A stretch of DNA of 64,000 bases from Bacillus sp. KH172YL63 (GTDB lineage Bacteria > Bacillota > Bacilli > Bacillales > Bacillaceae_B): contig NZ_AP022842.1 in NCBI RefSeq assembly GCF_011398925.1, positions 4,002,001 through 4,066,000 of the forward strand. The letters run 5' to 3'. Each line of letters starts with the position of its first letter. Position 1 is the stretch's first letter. The notes beneath the pieces were generated by a model. That model was not told the origin of the DNA. It made no database searches and saw only the letters and a list, made by a program, of their open reading frames with translations. Of the stretch, positions 1 through 10,049 are shown in pieces. The position numbers and the translations under genes were made by a program.

Positions 1-788
<788 letters not shown>

Positions 789-1829
789 TTACTTTTGACC
801 TATAAACAAAAAGGCAAACGGCGTTCTTCTAATAACCACTGTAAATGAATATGAAATAAGTAAGGAAAGAACGAAACTAAGAGAAGTGAAAAGAAAATTC
901 GAAAAAAAGATATCTGAAATTTCTTTTAATAATATAATTATTGCTAAATGAGCTAAATAAATCCCAAATGATTGCATGTATATTTTTCTTAAAACTTCAA
1001 ATTGGAAAAATGAGCTAATCTTAAACAATAATAATAGTGAAAAAAAAGTATATATGGCTATTTCTGGTCTAAAAAAACCCAATAAAGCAGTTCTATTGGG
1101 TAGGTTCCACCATCCGAAATAGCAATCTATAAATAATATTATTAGTGAAAAACAGTAACCTAAAATTACCATCTTCAAACTGTATTTACTTATTATAGAT
1201 TTAAAATTTACATAACTCCCTCCTACAACTATGCCTGTAAGATAGTATACTATCCACAAAAAATAACCTGATTGTAATACTAAGCTTATCCTATTAAAAG
1301 TTTTAGTGATTCCAATTGGTTGCTTTAAATAATATTCAAATACTATCAATCCAAGTATATTAAGAATAATTATAGATATTACATAAAGTTTTTTTCGGGC
1401 AATTTTTATTAAAAAAGGAGTTAATAAATAAAATTGAATTAGTAACGGTATATAATATAATTGAAAAAAAGGACCTGTGCCTGTAAATAAAGCTATTCCT
1501 ATCTTTTTTAATGAAAACTCACTAACCATTAATAGACCCAATACTGTCCAAGTGACATATGGAATCATCCACTCTCTTATCCTTTTCAGAATAATCTTCT
1601 TAAATGTATATTTTTCGAAAGTCCAAAAAGCCAATATACCTGATACAAATAAAAATGCGGGTACTGAAAATCTACTTATCTGATTTATGAACATTGAAAA
1701 ATAGAAAGTGGTACCACTAGTATTTTGATCTACTAAGAGACTTCCATAAACATGTATAGCTAACACAGCTAATATTGCAATCGATCTAATAAAGTTCAAT
1801 TCCCACAAATTATTATTTCTGTTATACAT
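789..1829 (-). CDS. Acyltransferase family 3 membrane protein (O-acetylase type)
   Basis: Integral membrane acyltransferase of the OafA/acyltransferase_3 family, 346 aa, which typically O-acetylates surface polysaccharides. The N-terminal segment FIRSIAILAVLAIHVYGS carries the family's R-x10-H arrangement in the first membrane helix. About ten hydrophobic segments follow and no extra C-terminal domain is present. It lies between manC and galE and is very AT-rich like its neighbours. Probable role: decorating the repeat unit with acetyl or a related acyl group. The sugar acceptor cannot be told from sequence. Confidence 0.85.
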   Translation of the reverse strand: MYNRNNNLWELNFIRSIAILAVLAIHVYGSLLVDQNTSGTTFYFSMFINQISRFSVPAFLFVSGILAFWTFEKYTFKKIILKRIREWMIPYVTWTVLGLLMVSEFSLKKIGIALFTGTGPFFQLYYIPLLIQFYLLTPFLIKIARKKLYVISIIILNILGLIVFEYYLKQPIGITKTFNRISLVLQSGYFLWIVYYLTGIVVGGSYVNFKSIISKYSLKMVILGYCFSLIILFIDCYFGWWNLPNRTALLGFFRPEIAIYTFFSLLLLFKISSFFQFEVLRKIYMQSFGIYLAHLAIIILLKEISDIFFSNFLFTSLSFVLSLLISYSFTVVIRRTPFAFLFIGQK

Positions 1830-1855
1830 AATTACTCCTAGATTTACTCTTTATA

Positions 1856-3238
1856 CTATTTTGTCATTTCCTCATAAGTACATAATTTTTCAATATCCAC
1901 CCAGTCTGATTCCAACCTAACTATATCATCTTCAAGTAATTCTTTCCCTCTCTGAACTTCAATAATCTGTAGATTCGTTATTGCTTTAATTCCATGAAAT
2001 TGACCTTCCTTTATATATAGTACATCACCAGCTTTAACTTTATTTAATTTTCCATTAAGGGCGTATATCCCTTCTCCACTAATGATTGTCCACAACTCAC
2101 TTCTATTATTGTGAAAATGGTAACTGATATTTTGTCCAGGATTCACCTCAAACCTTTTTGTTAAGACCTCATTACCATCCCTACTTTTTATTAAATCTAA
2201 AACAACGTAATGTCCCCATCTTCTCTCGACATGCATAGGTCTATTACTAAAATTATTTACGACATCTTTGATTCTAGGACTTGAATTTTTATCTGATACT
2301 AAGATTCCATCTGGGCTAGCTGCAACAATTAAATTGGAAGCTCCAATAATTGCTATAGGAATATCTAATTCATTAATCATATGTGTGTTAGTACAGTCGG
2401 TACTAATATTACCTTTACCAATTTGATTTGAAGACATTTCTTCAGATAATGTATTCCAAGTTCCAAGATCCTTCCATTCCCCGTTGTAAGGTAATACCGT
2501 TATCTTTTTACAGTTTTCTACAACTTCATAATCAAAGCTATTTTTGGGAAGGTCATTGTACCTAGATAACAATTCATTATATTTTATAGGGAAATTCATA
2601 TTTTTTAATATGTCTAAGATATATTTCAATTTAAATGCAAATACTCCGCAATTCCATAATGCCCCTTCATTTATTAATTTTTCCGCACATTCTTCTGTGG
2701 GTTTTTCTGTGAAAGCCTGAACACTTCGATATTCTCTAATATCTACCTGATTATCAGGAAGTATATACCCGTATTTTGATGAAGGGTATGTCGGTTTGAC
2801 ACCAATAAGACCAATATCAACCTTACTTTCATTCAAAACACGCTCTAGATCTTGCAACCTATCAAAAAATCTATCCTCTACAAAAGGATCAACTGGGAGC
2901 ACAGATATAACTTCATTTTCATCAGTTTCTTTCTTACTGTATAGATAACTTGCAGCTAAAGCAATCGCTGGAAAAGTATCTCTCCTACTAGGTTCAATTA
3001 CTATTTCTCCTCGAGCTTCTAATTGATTTCTAATTATTTCGGCTTGTAACCGACTAGTAGCAATTATTGTTGAGTTTTCCAAATTAACTTTTCTTATTTG
3101 ACCCCAAACCCTCTGGATCATCGACTGAGTATTATCTCTATCATCTTTTAATACTTTTAGAAATTGTTTGGATCTTAAATCATTTGATAATGGCCACAGT
3201 CTTTTTCCTGAACCACCTGATAATAAAATAACTTTCAT
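1856..3238 (-). CDS. manC: Mannose-1-phosphate guanylyltransferase / mannose-6-phosphate isomerase
   Basis: Makes GDP-mannose from mannose-1-phosphate and GTP. This 460-residue protein has the nucleotidyltransferase domain first (LLSGGSGKRLWPLS, residues 5-18; FTEKPTEE near 175; WNCGVFAF near 195) and a C-terminal cupin (YHFHNNRSELWTI and GDVLYIKEGQFHGI) typical of the type II mannose-6-phosphate isomerase half. Length fits the bifunctional ManC/AlgA family. It points to a mannose (or mannose-derived) residue in the polymer. No phosphomannomutase or GDP-mannose dehydratase is in the window, so those steps must be encoded elsewhere. It starts 4 bp after the flippase gene and is co-transcribed with it. 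Confidence 0.93.
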   Translation of the reverse strand: MKVILLSGGSGKRLWPLSNDLRSKQFLKVLKDDRDNTQSMIQRVWGQIRKVNLENSTIIATSRLQAEIIRNQLEARGEIVIEPSRRDTFPAIALAASYLYSKKETDENEVISVLPVDPFVEDRFFDRLQDLERVLNESKVDIGLIGVKPTYPSSKYGYILPDNQVDIREYRSVQAFTEKPTEECAEKLINEGALWNCGVFAFKLKYILDILKNMNFPIKYNELLSRYNDLPKNSFDYEVVENCKKITVLPYNGEWKDLGTWNTLSEEMSSNQIGKGNISTDCTNTHMINELDIPIAIIGASNLIVAASPDGILVSDKNSSPRIKDVVNNFSNRPMHVERRWGHYVVLDLIKSRDGNEVLTKRFEVNPGQNISYHFHNNRSELWTIISGEGIYALNGKLNKVKAGDVLYIKEGQFHGIKAITNLQIIEVQRGKELLEDDIVRLESDWVDIEKLCTYEEMTK

Positions 3239-3242
3239 TGTC

Positions 3243-4451
3243 TCACCCTTTTTGTCTTATTTGTATGGCTTTCGTTACGAAGTATAATTTATATTTTTTT
3301 TTAATATTATGCTTCAAATAAAGATATCCAAATAATCTAATGAATGAAAAAGCAATCGGGAAGGAATAATAACCCACATATTTGAAAAATACCATTATTA
3401 TAATTAGTTGTATAAAAAGTTGAAGTATCTGAATTATAAATAGAACTTTTGTATTTTTTTCTTTATAAGTTATAATAGAGTAAAAATTATACTTAATACT
3501 AAAATAAAATCCAAAAGAAAGAATCAATATTGTCATTGTCAATAATTTCTCTTGGCTATAAATAAATTTAATAGCTACTAATAATACTATTATAAAAATT
3601 AAGAAAAATGATATTAATAGGGCATCAATCTTCTTTTCATTTTTTCGGAGCCATTCATAGATCTTGTGTGGAGATAGTGTTTGGACTTCAGAAAATGAAT
3701 ACTTTAGTAATGATGTACTAATAATCGATATTATCATAAACCATTGTATAGAAATCATATACCAACCTAATAGATTCTTATTTAAAAAATGTCCAATTAT
3801 AATTTGATCTAGTCTCATTAATAAAACCGCTATTAGGGTACTTAAACTTATCCATTTAATATCAAACCAAAACCTCTTATTTATAACTTCTTTGGATATT
3901 GTGTACTTATAATTAACTTTCTTCAAATAAAACAATGTTGGTAATACGTTAGATATTATTAAAATTATAAGAATCATATTTAAATTTGTATCAGTAATAG
4001 CAACAAGCAATACAATTATTAATTTTATTGTTCCATTTAATATTGAAAATATTAGCTGATGTTTAATCATTTTATTTTTTATTAACATTGAATAAACTAT
4101 TTGATACAAACTCGCGGCAGCTACATTAATAAAAATCAACGCAAACTCTATATTTGAACTAAACAGCAATACTCCTAAAAATACACAAAGTGATAGCATT
4201 AAATTAACAAGACTTAATATCGAATTTTCATACTCAGCATAGTTATTCGAAAGTAAGAAGGTTGATACCCCCAATTCCACAAAAGGAATAAATAAAAAAA
4301 TCATTGCATATGCGAAGGAGAATTCACCAAAAAATCTCTCTGATGAAATTATTGACAAAAGTGTAAATAACAAGAAATTAAATACTGAGTTTAATATCGA
4401 ACTACTTAATATTCCTAAAAATCTTTTCAAGTATTTTGTATAATCTTTCAT
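3243..4451 (-). CDS. Polysaccharide flippase (Wzx-like, MOP superfamily)
   Basis: A 402-residue, almost entirely hydrophobic protein with about 12 membrane helices and the N-terminal pattern of the Wzx/RfbX family (basic start, then LGILSSSILNSVFNFLLFTLL). It would move lipid-linked repeat units across the membrane before Wzy polymerisation. The start codon at 4451 lies inside the end of the upstream hexapeptide-acyltransferase gene (50 bp overlap in another frame) and has its own GGAG site 5 nt ahead. Flippases are poorly conserved, so the call rests on topology and operon position as well as sequence feel. Confidence 0.82.
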   Translation of the reverse strand: MKDYTKYLKRFLGILSSSILNSVFNFLLFTLLSIISSERFFGEFSFAYAMIFLFIPFVELGVSTFLLSNNYAEYENSILSLVNLMLSLCVFLGVLLFSSNIEFALIFINVAAASLYQIVYSMLIKNKMIKHQLIFSILNGTIKLIIVLLVAITDTNLNMILIILIISNVLPTLFYLKKVNYKYTISKEVINKRFWFDIKWISLSTLIAVLLMRLDQIIIGHFLNKNLLGWYMISIQWFMIISIISTSLLKYSFSEVQTLSPHKIYEWLRKNEKKIDALLISFFLIFIIVLLVAIKFIYSQEKLLTMTILILSFGFYFSIKYNFYSIITYKEKNTKVLFIIQILQLFIQLIIIMVFFKYVGYYSFPIAFSFIRLFGYLYLKHNIKKKYKLYFVTKAIQIRQKG

Positions 4452-4959
4452 ATATCTCCAACTTTTTTTTCATATATATTTTTTTCTCTCTTTTTAGTTT
4501 ACGATACAAGTCTAGGTTCCTTCTATTTCTTTGAACTTTTGAACCATAAAACACAGAGTATGGTGGAATATCTCCCCTTATGACCTCGCCGGCGCCTATT
4601 ATTGAACCTTCTCCAATACTAACTCCAGGAGTGATAATAACATTCCCACCTACCCAAACATTTTCATCTATAGTAACTTTTTTTTCCACTGTCCTTGGGT
4701 CATAAGGAATTGAAACAATGTCCTTCCCTTCAAAATAGTGATTGCTAGTATATATAGTAATATTAGGGCCAATTATTGCTCCATTTTTTATTTCAAGCCC
4801 ACCATTAGAAGAAACTTTTGCTCCAGGTCCAATATAAACCCCTTCTCCTAATGTAATTTTATTAGGTTGATAATATTCTCCCTTTTCTAGAATAGTATAC
4901 CTACCTATTTCTTTGAATTTTCGAGCTCTTAAGTGGGTTTTTATTATTTTTAATATCAT
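4402..4959 (-). CDS. Left-handed beta-helix (hexapeptide repeat) acyltransferase
   Basis: A 185-residue soluble acyltransferase of the WbbJ/maltose O-acetyltransferase type. It shows imperfect hexapeptide repeats (ITLGEGVYIGPGAKV, LEIKNGAIIGPNITIY, VTIDENVWVGGNVIITPGVSIGEGSIIGAGEVI) and the catalytic-type His in TSNHYFEG. The last 40 residues are lysine-rich and probably helical. Likely transfers an acetyl group from acetyl-CoA to a sugar of the repeat unit. With the membrane acyltransferase at 789-1829, the cluster has two acyl-transfer genes. The 3' end overlaps the flippase gene by 50 bp. Confidence 0.88.
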   Translation of the reverse strand: MILKIIKTHLRARKFKEIGRYTILEKGEYYQPNKITLGEGVYIGPGAKVSSNGGLEIKNGAIIGPNITIYTSNHYFEGKDIVSIPYDPRTVEKKVTIDENVWVGGNVIITPGVSIGEGSIIGAGEVIRGDIPPYSVFYGSKVQRNRRNLDLYRKLKREKKIYMKKKLEIYERLYKILEKIFRNIK

Positions 4960-4973
4960 ATTAAGCCACCAAC

Positions 4974-6059
4974 TTATTTAATATTTACAAATTTTTGTGC
5001 TATATTCTGGACATTGTATTTTTCAACATTTTTTATAAGTTTAGTTGATGTTTCATAATAATATTTTTCATTAGAAATCAAATCAAAAATCACTTTATAA
5101 AAAGAAGAAACACTTCTCTTTGTAATAAGATTTTCCGCATCTAACTCGGTTAATACCTCAACAGGTCCTTCACATTGGTGAGATACGATTATTGGAACTC
5201 CTTTACTCGCAGCTTCTATTACTACCATTCCAAAGGATTCATTTAAAGACGGCACTATTAATATATCAACTTCATACTCTAATAAATTCAAAATATCTTT
5301 TCTTTCCCCTAGTAGACTTACCTTCTCTCTCAAACCTAATTTTTTTATTTGATCTAATACTTTACTTTCAAAATGATTTTCTTCTTTTGTATTAAAGGGT
5401 TTTCCACCAATAATTTTAAATTCTACATTCATATTTTTATCATTAATATACTTGCAAATATTAACAAAAAAATCATGCCCCTTTATCTCTTGAAACCTAC
5501 CAATCATTGCTATTGTCGCTTTATTGCTAGTGATTTTTTTAGGCTTGATGTTTTTATTGTTTATTGGAATTCCTAAAGGTAATATCTTGAGTATTTCATT
5601 TTTTATATTTATTTGGTTTAATAAATTTCTTTTTACTGCCTTTGAAACAGCTAAGACATAGCTGCAATTTTTTATTAATAACCTCTCTAAAATTCTATAT
5701 TCTGTCCAATTTGAATGTTCGATATAAATAATTTCCAATTTGCTATTAATAATTCTTATAAAAGGAATTAAATATAAAGTAGACTTAGAATTTAATACTA
5801 CCGTATCAATCTGTTTTAAGTGTTTTCCTAGCTGTTTAAATATTCGAAAGAACTTGAAATTCCTAATGAGAGCTTTGTAGTTAAACTCAGAATTATAAAT
5901 GCCCTCGAGATCTAATTTGGAATTTAGCTCCCCCCGGTTTAAAGTGAGGATTCTTGAAATATGATTAGAGTTATTTAGTTCTACTGTTAAATTATATAGG
6001 GAACTTTCTCCGCCCCCTATCCCAGAATATTCTGTGATAAACAAGTATCTTTTGCTCAT
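4974..6059 (-). CDS. Glycosyltransferase, GT4-type (GT-B fold)
   Basis: A 361-residue cytoplasmic glycosyltransferase. The N-terminal half begins with ITEYSGIGGGESSLYNL, the usual glycine-rich loop of GT-B enzymes. The C-terminal half has the Glycos_transf_1 pattern (IGRFQEIKGHDFF near 185; LNESFGMVVIEAASKGVPII near 272, with the E-x7-E donor-binding motif). It adds one sugar to the lipid-linked repeat unit; donor and linkage are not readable. The start ATG overlaps the stop of the pyruvyltransferase gene by 4 bp (translational coupling). Confidence 0.88.
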   Translation of the reverse strand: MSKRYLFITEYSGIGGGESSLYNLTVELNNSNHISRILTLNRGELNSKLDLEGIYNSEFNYKALIRNFKFFRIFKQLGKHLKQIDTVVLNSKSTLYLIPFIRIINSKLEIIYIEHSNWTEYRILERLLIKNCSYVLAVSKAVKRNLLNQINIKNEILKILPLGIPINNKNIKPKKITSNKATIAMIGRFQEIKGHDFFVNICKYINDKNMNVEFKIIGGKPFNTKEENHFESKVLDQIKKLGLREKVSLLGERKDILNLLEYEVDILIVPSLNESFGMVVIEAASKGVPIIVSHQCEGPVEVLTELDAENLITKRSVSSFYKVIFDLISNEKYYYETSTKLIKNVEKYNVQNIAQKFVNIK

Positions 6060-7171
6060 ACTCCCTCCATTATCTTACCGTTTACATCTGCGTTTTCTTT
6101 ATATTTTTGTATATTTTTTTTGATTGTTTCTTCATTATTCAATAATTCATTAAAAGATTGAATAAATTCTTCCTTACTAAAACAAGTATCTAACCAGTTG
6201 TTTCCATCACCCACTGATAATGATATATTTTCTATCTCTAACATTTTTGATAAGTCTGATAATTTATGATCGTATATTATCGGAATCATTGGTGTTTCAA
6301 AGAGAGTAGAAAGTACCATTCCATGAAACCTCATAGGAACAACAAATTTAGATTTAATAATTTCTGTATAAACTTCTTCATATTTATTGTAATCTAATAC
6401 ACTAAATTCACAGTCAGTTAAGTGATTTATAAAATACTGTTTATCAAATTCTTTTTGGAAAGGAATAATTAATACATCGTATTTTTCAGAAAGAAATTTT
6501 ATTATTTCTCTCATTGAATTAATGTACTCTTCTAATCTTTGTTCGTTATTATTCCACAGAGAATTATAAAATAAAGGTGTAGGAATAATTGAGACTTGAT
6601 CCTTTTTAGTTACCATTTTATTTTTTTCATAAAACTCTCTTAAGTTTTCATTTTCAAACACAATATCGTTAGATAAAATAATGTTGTTAAGTCCTAATTT
6701 ATCTAGATTATCTTTAGAGGTTTTATCTCTCACTAAAATAGAATCGGCTAGTGAGAAAACATCTTTTATTTTTTCTTTCTTAACATTCCCAACAAATGGA
6801 CCAGCACCTACACCAATAAAATATTGCTTTTTTCCTAGTAGTTTAAAGAACTTCATTCTATTAATTAATCTTCTTATAACAACTTTGTTCCAATCTGATA
6901 CTCCACCACCCACTGAATATAAAATTATATCTACCTCTTTATATGCTCTAATATTTTCCCATATATTTGCTCTTAGTATTAATTTAGCCCAACTTTTCAT
7001 TGTGAATTCATGATCATATATCCAGTTATATTTTTTTGAAACTTTTTGATTACTCGCAATATAGATTTTATCTGGATTTATCCTTTTCATAACTTGCTCA
7101 TAAGTAGATTCTAAGATTAATTCATCTCCTATATTTTTCTCACCAAACCACCCTACTATTAATACTTTCAT
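6056..7171 (-). CDS. Polysaccharide pyruvyl transferase family protein
   Basis: A 371-residue protein of the CsaB/WcaK/EpsI family, which adds pyruvate ketals from phosphoenolpyruvate to surface polysaccharide sugars. Supporting sequence: the N-terminal GWFGEKNIGDELILES, YSVGGGVSDWN (near 85), GVGAGPF (near 120), LVRDKTSKDNL (near 145) and the C-terminal VPMRFHGMVLSTLFETPMI (near 285), the characteristic R-x-H block. Pyruvylation makes the polymer acidic and is known in biofilm matrices. Start and stop overlap both neighbours by 4 bp, so it is fully embedded in the operon. Confidence 0.9.
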   Translation of the reverse strand: MKVLIVGWFGEKNIGDELILESTYEQVMKRINPDKIYIASNQKVSKKYNWIYDHEFTMKSWAKLILRANIWENIRAYKEVDIILYSVGGGVSDWNKVVIRRLINRMKFFKLLGKKQYFIGVGAGPFVGNVKKEKIKDVFSLADSILVRDKTSKDNLDKLGLNNIILSNDIVFENENLREFYEKNKMVTKKDQVSIIPTPLFYNSLWNNNEQRLEEYINSMREIIKFLSEKYDVLIIPFQKEFDKQYFINHLTDCEFSVLDYNKYEEVYTEIIKSKFVVPMRFHGMVLSTLFETPMIPIIYDHKLSDLSKMLEIENISLSVGDGNNWLDTCFSKEEFIQSFNELLNNEETIKKNIQKYKENADVNGKIMEGV

Positions 7172-8175
7172 TTTAATAACTCCTTATAAATTCCGATAAC
7201 TTTTTTGGATGTTAATTCATAGCTAATCCCTTTATCAAATAAAAATTCCCTTAGTTTCGTGCCATCCATTGGAACATTTAAAAGTTTTTCACTCATTTGA
7301 ACAAACTGATCTTTATTATCACAAATTAAGAATTCGAGACCTGATGATAATAACTCTTCTAAGTCCCCGACCCTTGAACAAAGAATAGGTGTGCCGCATG
7401 CTAAACTCTCTTTTACTATTGTGGGTGAGGCTTCAAACTTGGAGGTTAAATAACAAATGTCTGCTGCATTTAAATAAATATACATTTCTTTTGTACTTAT
7501 TTTCCCACCGTAAATTACATGAATTTTTTTACTGATTTTTTTCTGGAGTTCATCAACAACATTATCAAATAAGTCAACGTTTTTCTCTATTCTCGGCTCA
7601 TGAGGAAAAAGCAAAAGTATATCATTAACAGGGATACCTAATGACTCTTTTGCTTTATTTTTATCTATAATACGAAAATTATTGAAATCTATTCCCATAG
7701 GATTATTAGTTATTTTCATGTTCTTATAATATAATGTATTATCAGAATATCTAGTTAGTATTAGGTGATCCATCTGATTAAATATTTTTGTTCTGATGTC
7801 AAATATGGAAAAAATCTTCTCAATGAAAGCTTTCCTACCATGTCCATAAGCGGGGAATATTTCATTGTTCTTTATATTAATATTTCCCCCTTCGTGAATA
7901 GTCATAATTTTCTTTATTCCCCTATTACCTCTAATAAAAAATGCATACCAAGCAATATATGAATGATGAAAATGAATAATATCGTAGTCTTTATAGACCT
8001 TTAGAAACCTATTTAATCCTATTAAGTAGTTCAGCTTATTCTCTCTTCCATTTAAAAATAATAAGTCAACTTTTTCTCCTTGGCTTTTCATGAATTTATA
8101 TTCCAGTTCTAAAAAATTCCCAAAATAGTCCATATCTTTGTATGGAAACATATTTGTTACTATCAAAATTTTCAT
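7168..8175 (-). CDS. Glycosyltransferase, GT4-type
   Basis: Cytoplasmic GT-B glycosyltransferase of 335 residues. The start is placed at 8175 (MKILIVTNMFPYKDMD), not at an ATG 54 bp upstream, because GAGGAG lies just ahead of it and family members begin at this point. Features: HFHHSYIAWYAF, TIHEGGN, then the C-terminal LFPHEPRIEKNVDLF and SKFEASPTIVKESLACGTPILCS, which holds the E-x7-E-type donor site. It adds one sugar of the repeat unit. With this start, the gene is separated by 10 bp from the preceding glycosyltransferase gene instead of overlapping it. Confidence 0.87.
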   Translation of the reverse strand: MKILIVTNMFPYKDMDYFGNFLELEYKFMKSQGEKVDLLFLNGRENKLNYLIGLNRFLKVYKDYDIIHFHHSYIAWYAFFIRGNRGIKKIMTIHEGGNINIKNNEIFPAYGHGRKAFIEKIFSIFDIRTKIFNQMDHLILTRYSDNTLYYKNMKITNNPMGIDFNNFRIIDKNKAKESLGIPVNDILLLFPHEPRIEKNVDLFDNVVDELQKKISKKIHVIYGGKISTKEMYIYLNAADICYLTSKFEASPTIVKESLACGTPILCSRVGDLEELLSSGLEFLICDNKDQFVQMSEKLLNVPMDGTKLREFLFDKGISYELTSKKVIGIYKELLK

Positions 8176-8185
8176 ATTATACTCC

Positions 8186-9307
8186 TCATTCAAATAAACT
8201 ATGAAGTAAGGTATTATTTTTCGAATCAAACATATGATGATTTAAAATATATTTATAACCTTGCTCTCTTATATTACTGTACTTATTTTTTTCTTCTAAT
8301 ACACTTAATATACTTTCAATAAACTCACCATTTTCATTTGAAATTATTAAGTGTTCTTTGTTTATTATAGTCTTAATTCCTTCTACACTTTTATCTGAAG
8401 CGATTACTATACTATTTTGAGCTAAAGCTTCAAGTATCTTATTCTTCATTCCAGAACCTGATACCAATGGAGAAACATATATAGTAGAACAGTGTATATA
8501 TTCTTTTAAACTATCAACTTTTCCTATCCCGAATATGTTATGATCCGGAGCATTATATTTTTCACTACCCACTCCTGCGAGTAATAATTTTAATTTCGGT
8601 TTTTTGTTTTTAATATATGGAAATATATCATTTATTAACCTTAAAGAAGCTTCGTGATTTGGTGGATATTCCATATTTCCTGTAAATAAAATATAATCAC
8701 CATATGTTTTTCTAATTTCCCCCATCAATTTGATATCATTATTGATGTATAAATCATCCTCATCCAACCCTATTTCAAGAACTGAAAAATTTCTATAAGT
8801 TACCATTGATTCGATAAATTGCTTATCCAGTTCAGATACAAATATTACTTTTTTGAATTTTTTATATATTTGTGTTTCTAATTTTAAGTATGCAATTGAA
8901 CTAATTGAGTAATAAATTCTTTTTAACCAATTAGAACTATTCATAGCTATTGACTGTTGTAATCTCGCAATTGAATCCTGAGCTAATAACACTGAGTTAT
9001 CACCTTTTTTGATAAATGGAGCTAAATATATACTTTCTATTATGGAAAACTCATTAGTGCTATGGGTGTCTAATTCAGAAAATTTTTCTCTATAAGTATT
9101 CTGTACTGGTATATTTTTAGTTAGTAACAAAATAAAAGCTTTTATCTTATTTACTTTATTAATTTTTGGTTTATTAATTATGCAAAGTTCTACATCATTA
9201 ATAGTTTGGCTTTTATAAAAAGATAGAATTTGCTGTATATACTTGGTGCTGCCTACCTTATTTTGTTTATTAATATCATTTTCAGTATAAAATTTTATTT
9301 TTTTCAT
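8186..9307 (-). CDS. Glycosyltransferase, GT4-type
   Basis: A 373-residue GT-B glycosyltransferase. The N-terminal domain is divergent. The C-terminal domain is clear: LFTGNMEYPPNHEASLRLI (near 205), LLLAGVGSEKYN (near 243), then VSPLVSGSGMKNKILEALAQNSIVIASD (near 275), the pattern of Glyco_trans_1_4 enzymes. It probably adds a repeat-unit sugar. ATG at 9307 is 1 bp from the stop of the WecG/TagA-like gene, so the two are translationally linked. Confidence 0.85.
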   Translation of the reverse strand: MKKIKFYTENDINKQNKVGSTKYIQQILSFYKSQTINDVELCIINKPKINKVNKIKAFILLLTKNIPVQNTYREKFSELDTHSTNEFSIIESIYLAPFIKKGDNSVLLAQDSIARLQQSIAMNSSNWLKRIYYSISSIAYLKLETQIYKKFKKVIFVSELDKQFIESMVTYRNFSVLEIGLDEDDLYINNDIKLMGEIRKTYGDYILFTGNMEYPPNHEASLRLINDIFPYIKNKKPKLKLLLAGVGSEKYNAPDHNIFGIGKVDSLKEYIHCSTIYVSPLVSGSGMKNKILEALAQNSIVIASDKSVEGIKTIINKEHLIISNENGEFIESILSVLEEKNKYSNIREQGYKYILNHHMFDSKNNTLLHSLFE

Positions 9308-9308
9308 T

Positions 9309-10049
9309 CTATCCTCCTAACTTCTTACCTATCATATGAGTTACATACCTAGCATTTCCAAATAAGTACCTTTTATATAAACGCTTGGGTTCTTGTATTA
9401 ATCTAAATAACCACTCAAGTCCATATTTCCTCATAAAAAGGGGGGCTCTTTTTACATTACCTGAGTAATAATCAAACAAACCGCCACATGTAATGAATGC
9501 TTTTACGTTATATAATTCCTTTGAATGATCGTCAACCCATTTTTCTTGAACAGGACAACCAAATCCCACAAATAGTATATCTACTTCTAAATTATTTACA
9601 ATACTAATTATGTCCGCTACATCCTTCTCCTCAAAATACCCGTGGTGGTATCCTACGAAATTGACATTTGGGTATTCTTTTTTAAATCTTTCTATTACTC
9701 TCTTCCCAGTTTCCCCCTTACCTCCTAATAAAAATATTCTGTATCCTAATTTTTTTTGATTTAATTCTTTTAATAGTTGAGGGAATAAATCAGTAGTTGC
9801 TATTCGTTCCTTAGCTACTGGTAATTTCAAAAATTTCTGGGTATATATAATACCCATACCATCAACATATACTATGTTTTTTTCGTTCTGCAATATCTCT
9901 TTATATTTATAATCATCTAGAAATTTAAGATAACAGTCCGGGTTCAGAGCATAAAAATATGATTTTTTATGCTCTGACACACTTGAAATGATTCTTTTTA
10001 TTAGTTGGTCTGATGTATCTAAAAATAATTTTATTCCATTGAAATCCAT
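9309..10049 (-). CDS. WecG/TagA/CpsF family glycosyltransferase
   Basis: A 246-residue member of the GT26 family (TagA, WecG), membrane-associated enzymes that add the second sugar, often N-acetylmannosamine or a uronate, to an undecaprenyl-linked acceptor. Family landmarks: ALNPDCYLKFL (near 35), DGMGIIYTQKFL (near 64), RIATTDLFPQL (near 82), FLLGGKGETGKRV (near 105), FVGFGCPVQEKW (near 160), and the C-terminal GLEWLFRLIQEPKRLYKRY. Placed directly after the polymerase gene with no gap. Confidence 0.92.
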   Translation of the reverse strand: MDFNGIKLFLDTSDQLIKRIISSVSEHKKSYFYALNPDCYLKFLDDYKYKEILQNEKNIVYVDGMGIIYTQKFLKLPVAKERIATTDLFPQLLKELNQKKLGYRIFLLGGKGETGKRVIERFKKEYPNVNFVGYHHGYFEEKDVADIISIVNNLEVDILFVGFGCPVQEKWVDDHSKELYNVKAFITCGGLFDYYSGNVKRAPLFMRKYGLEWLFRLIQEPKRLYKRYLFGNARYVTHMIGKKLGG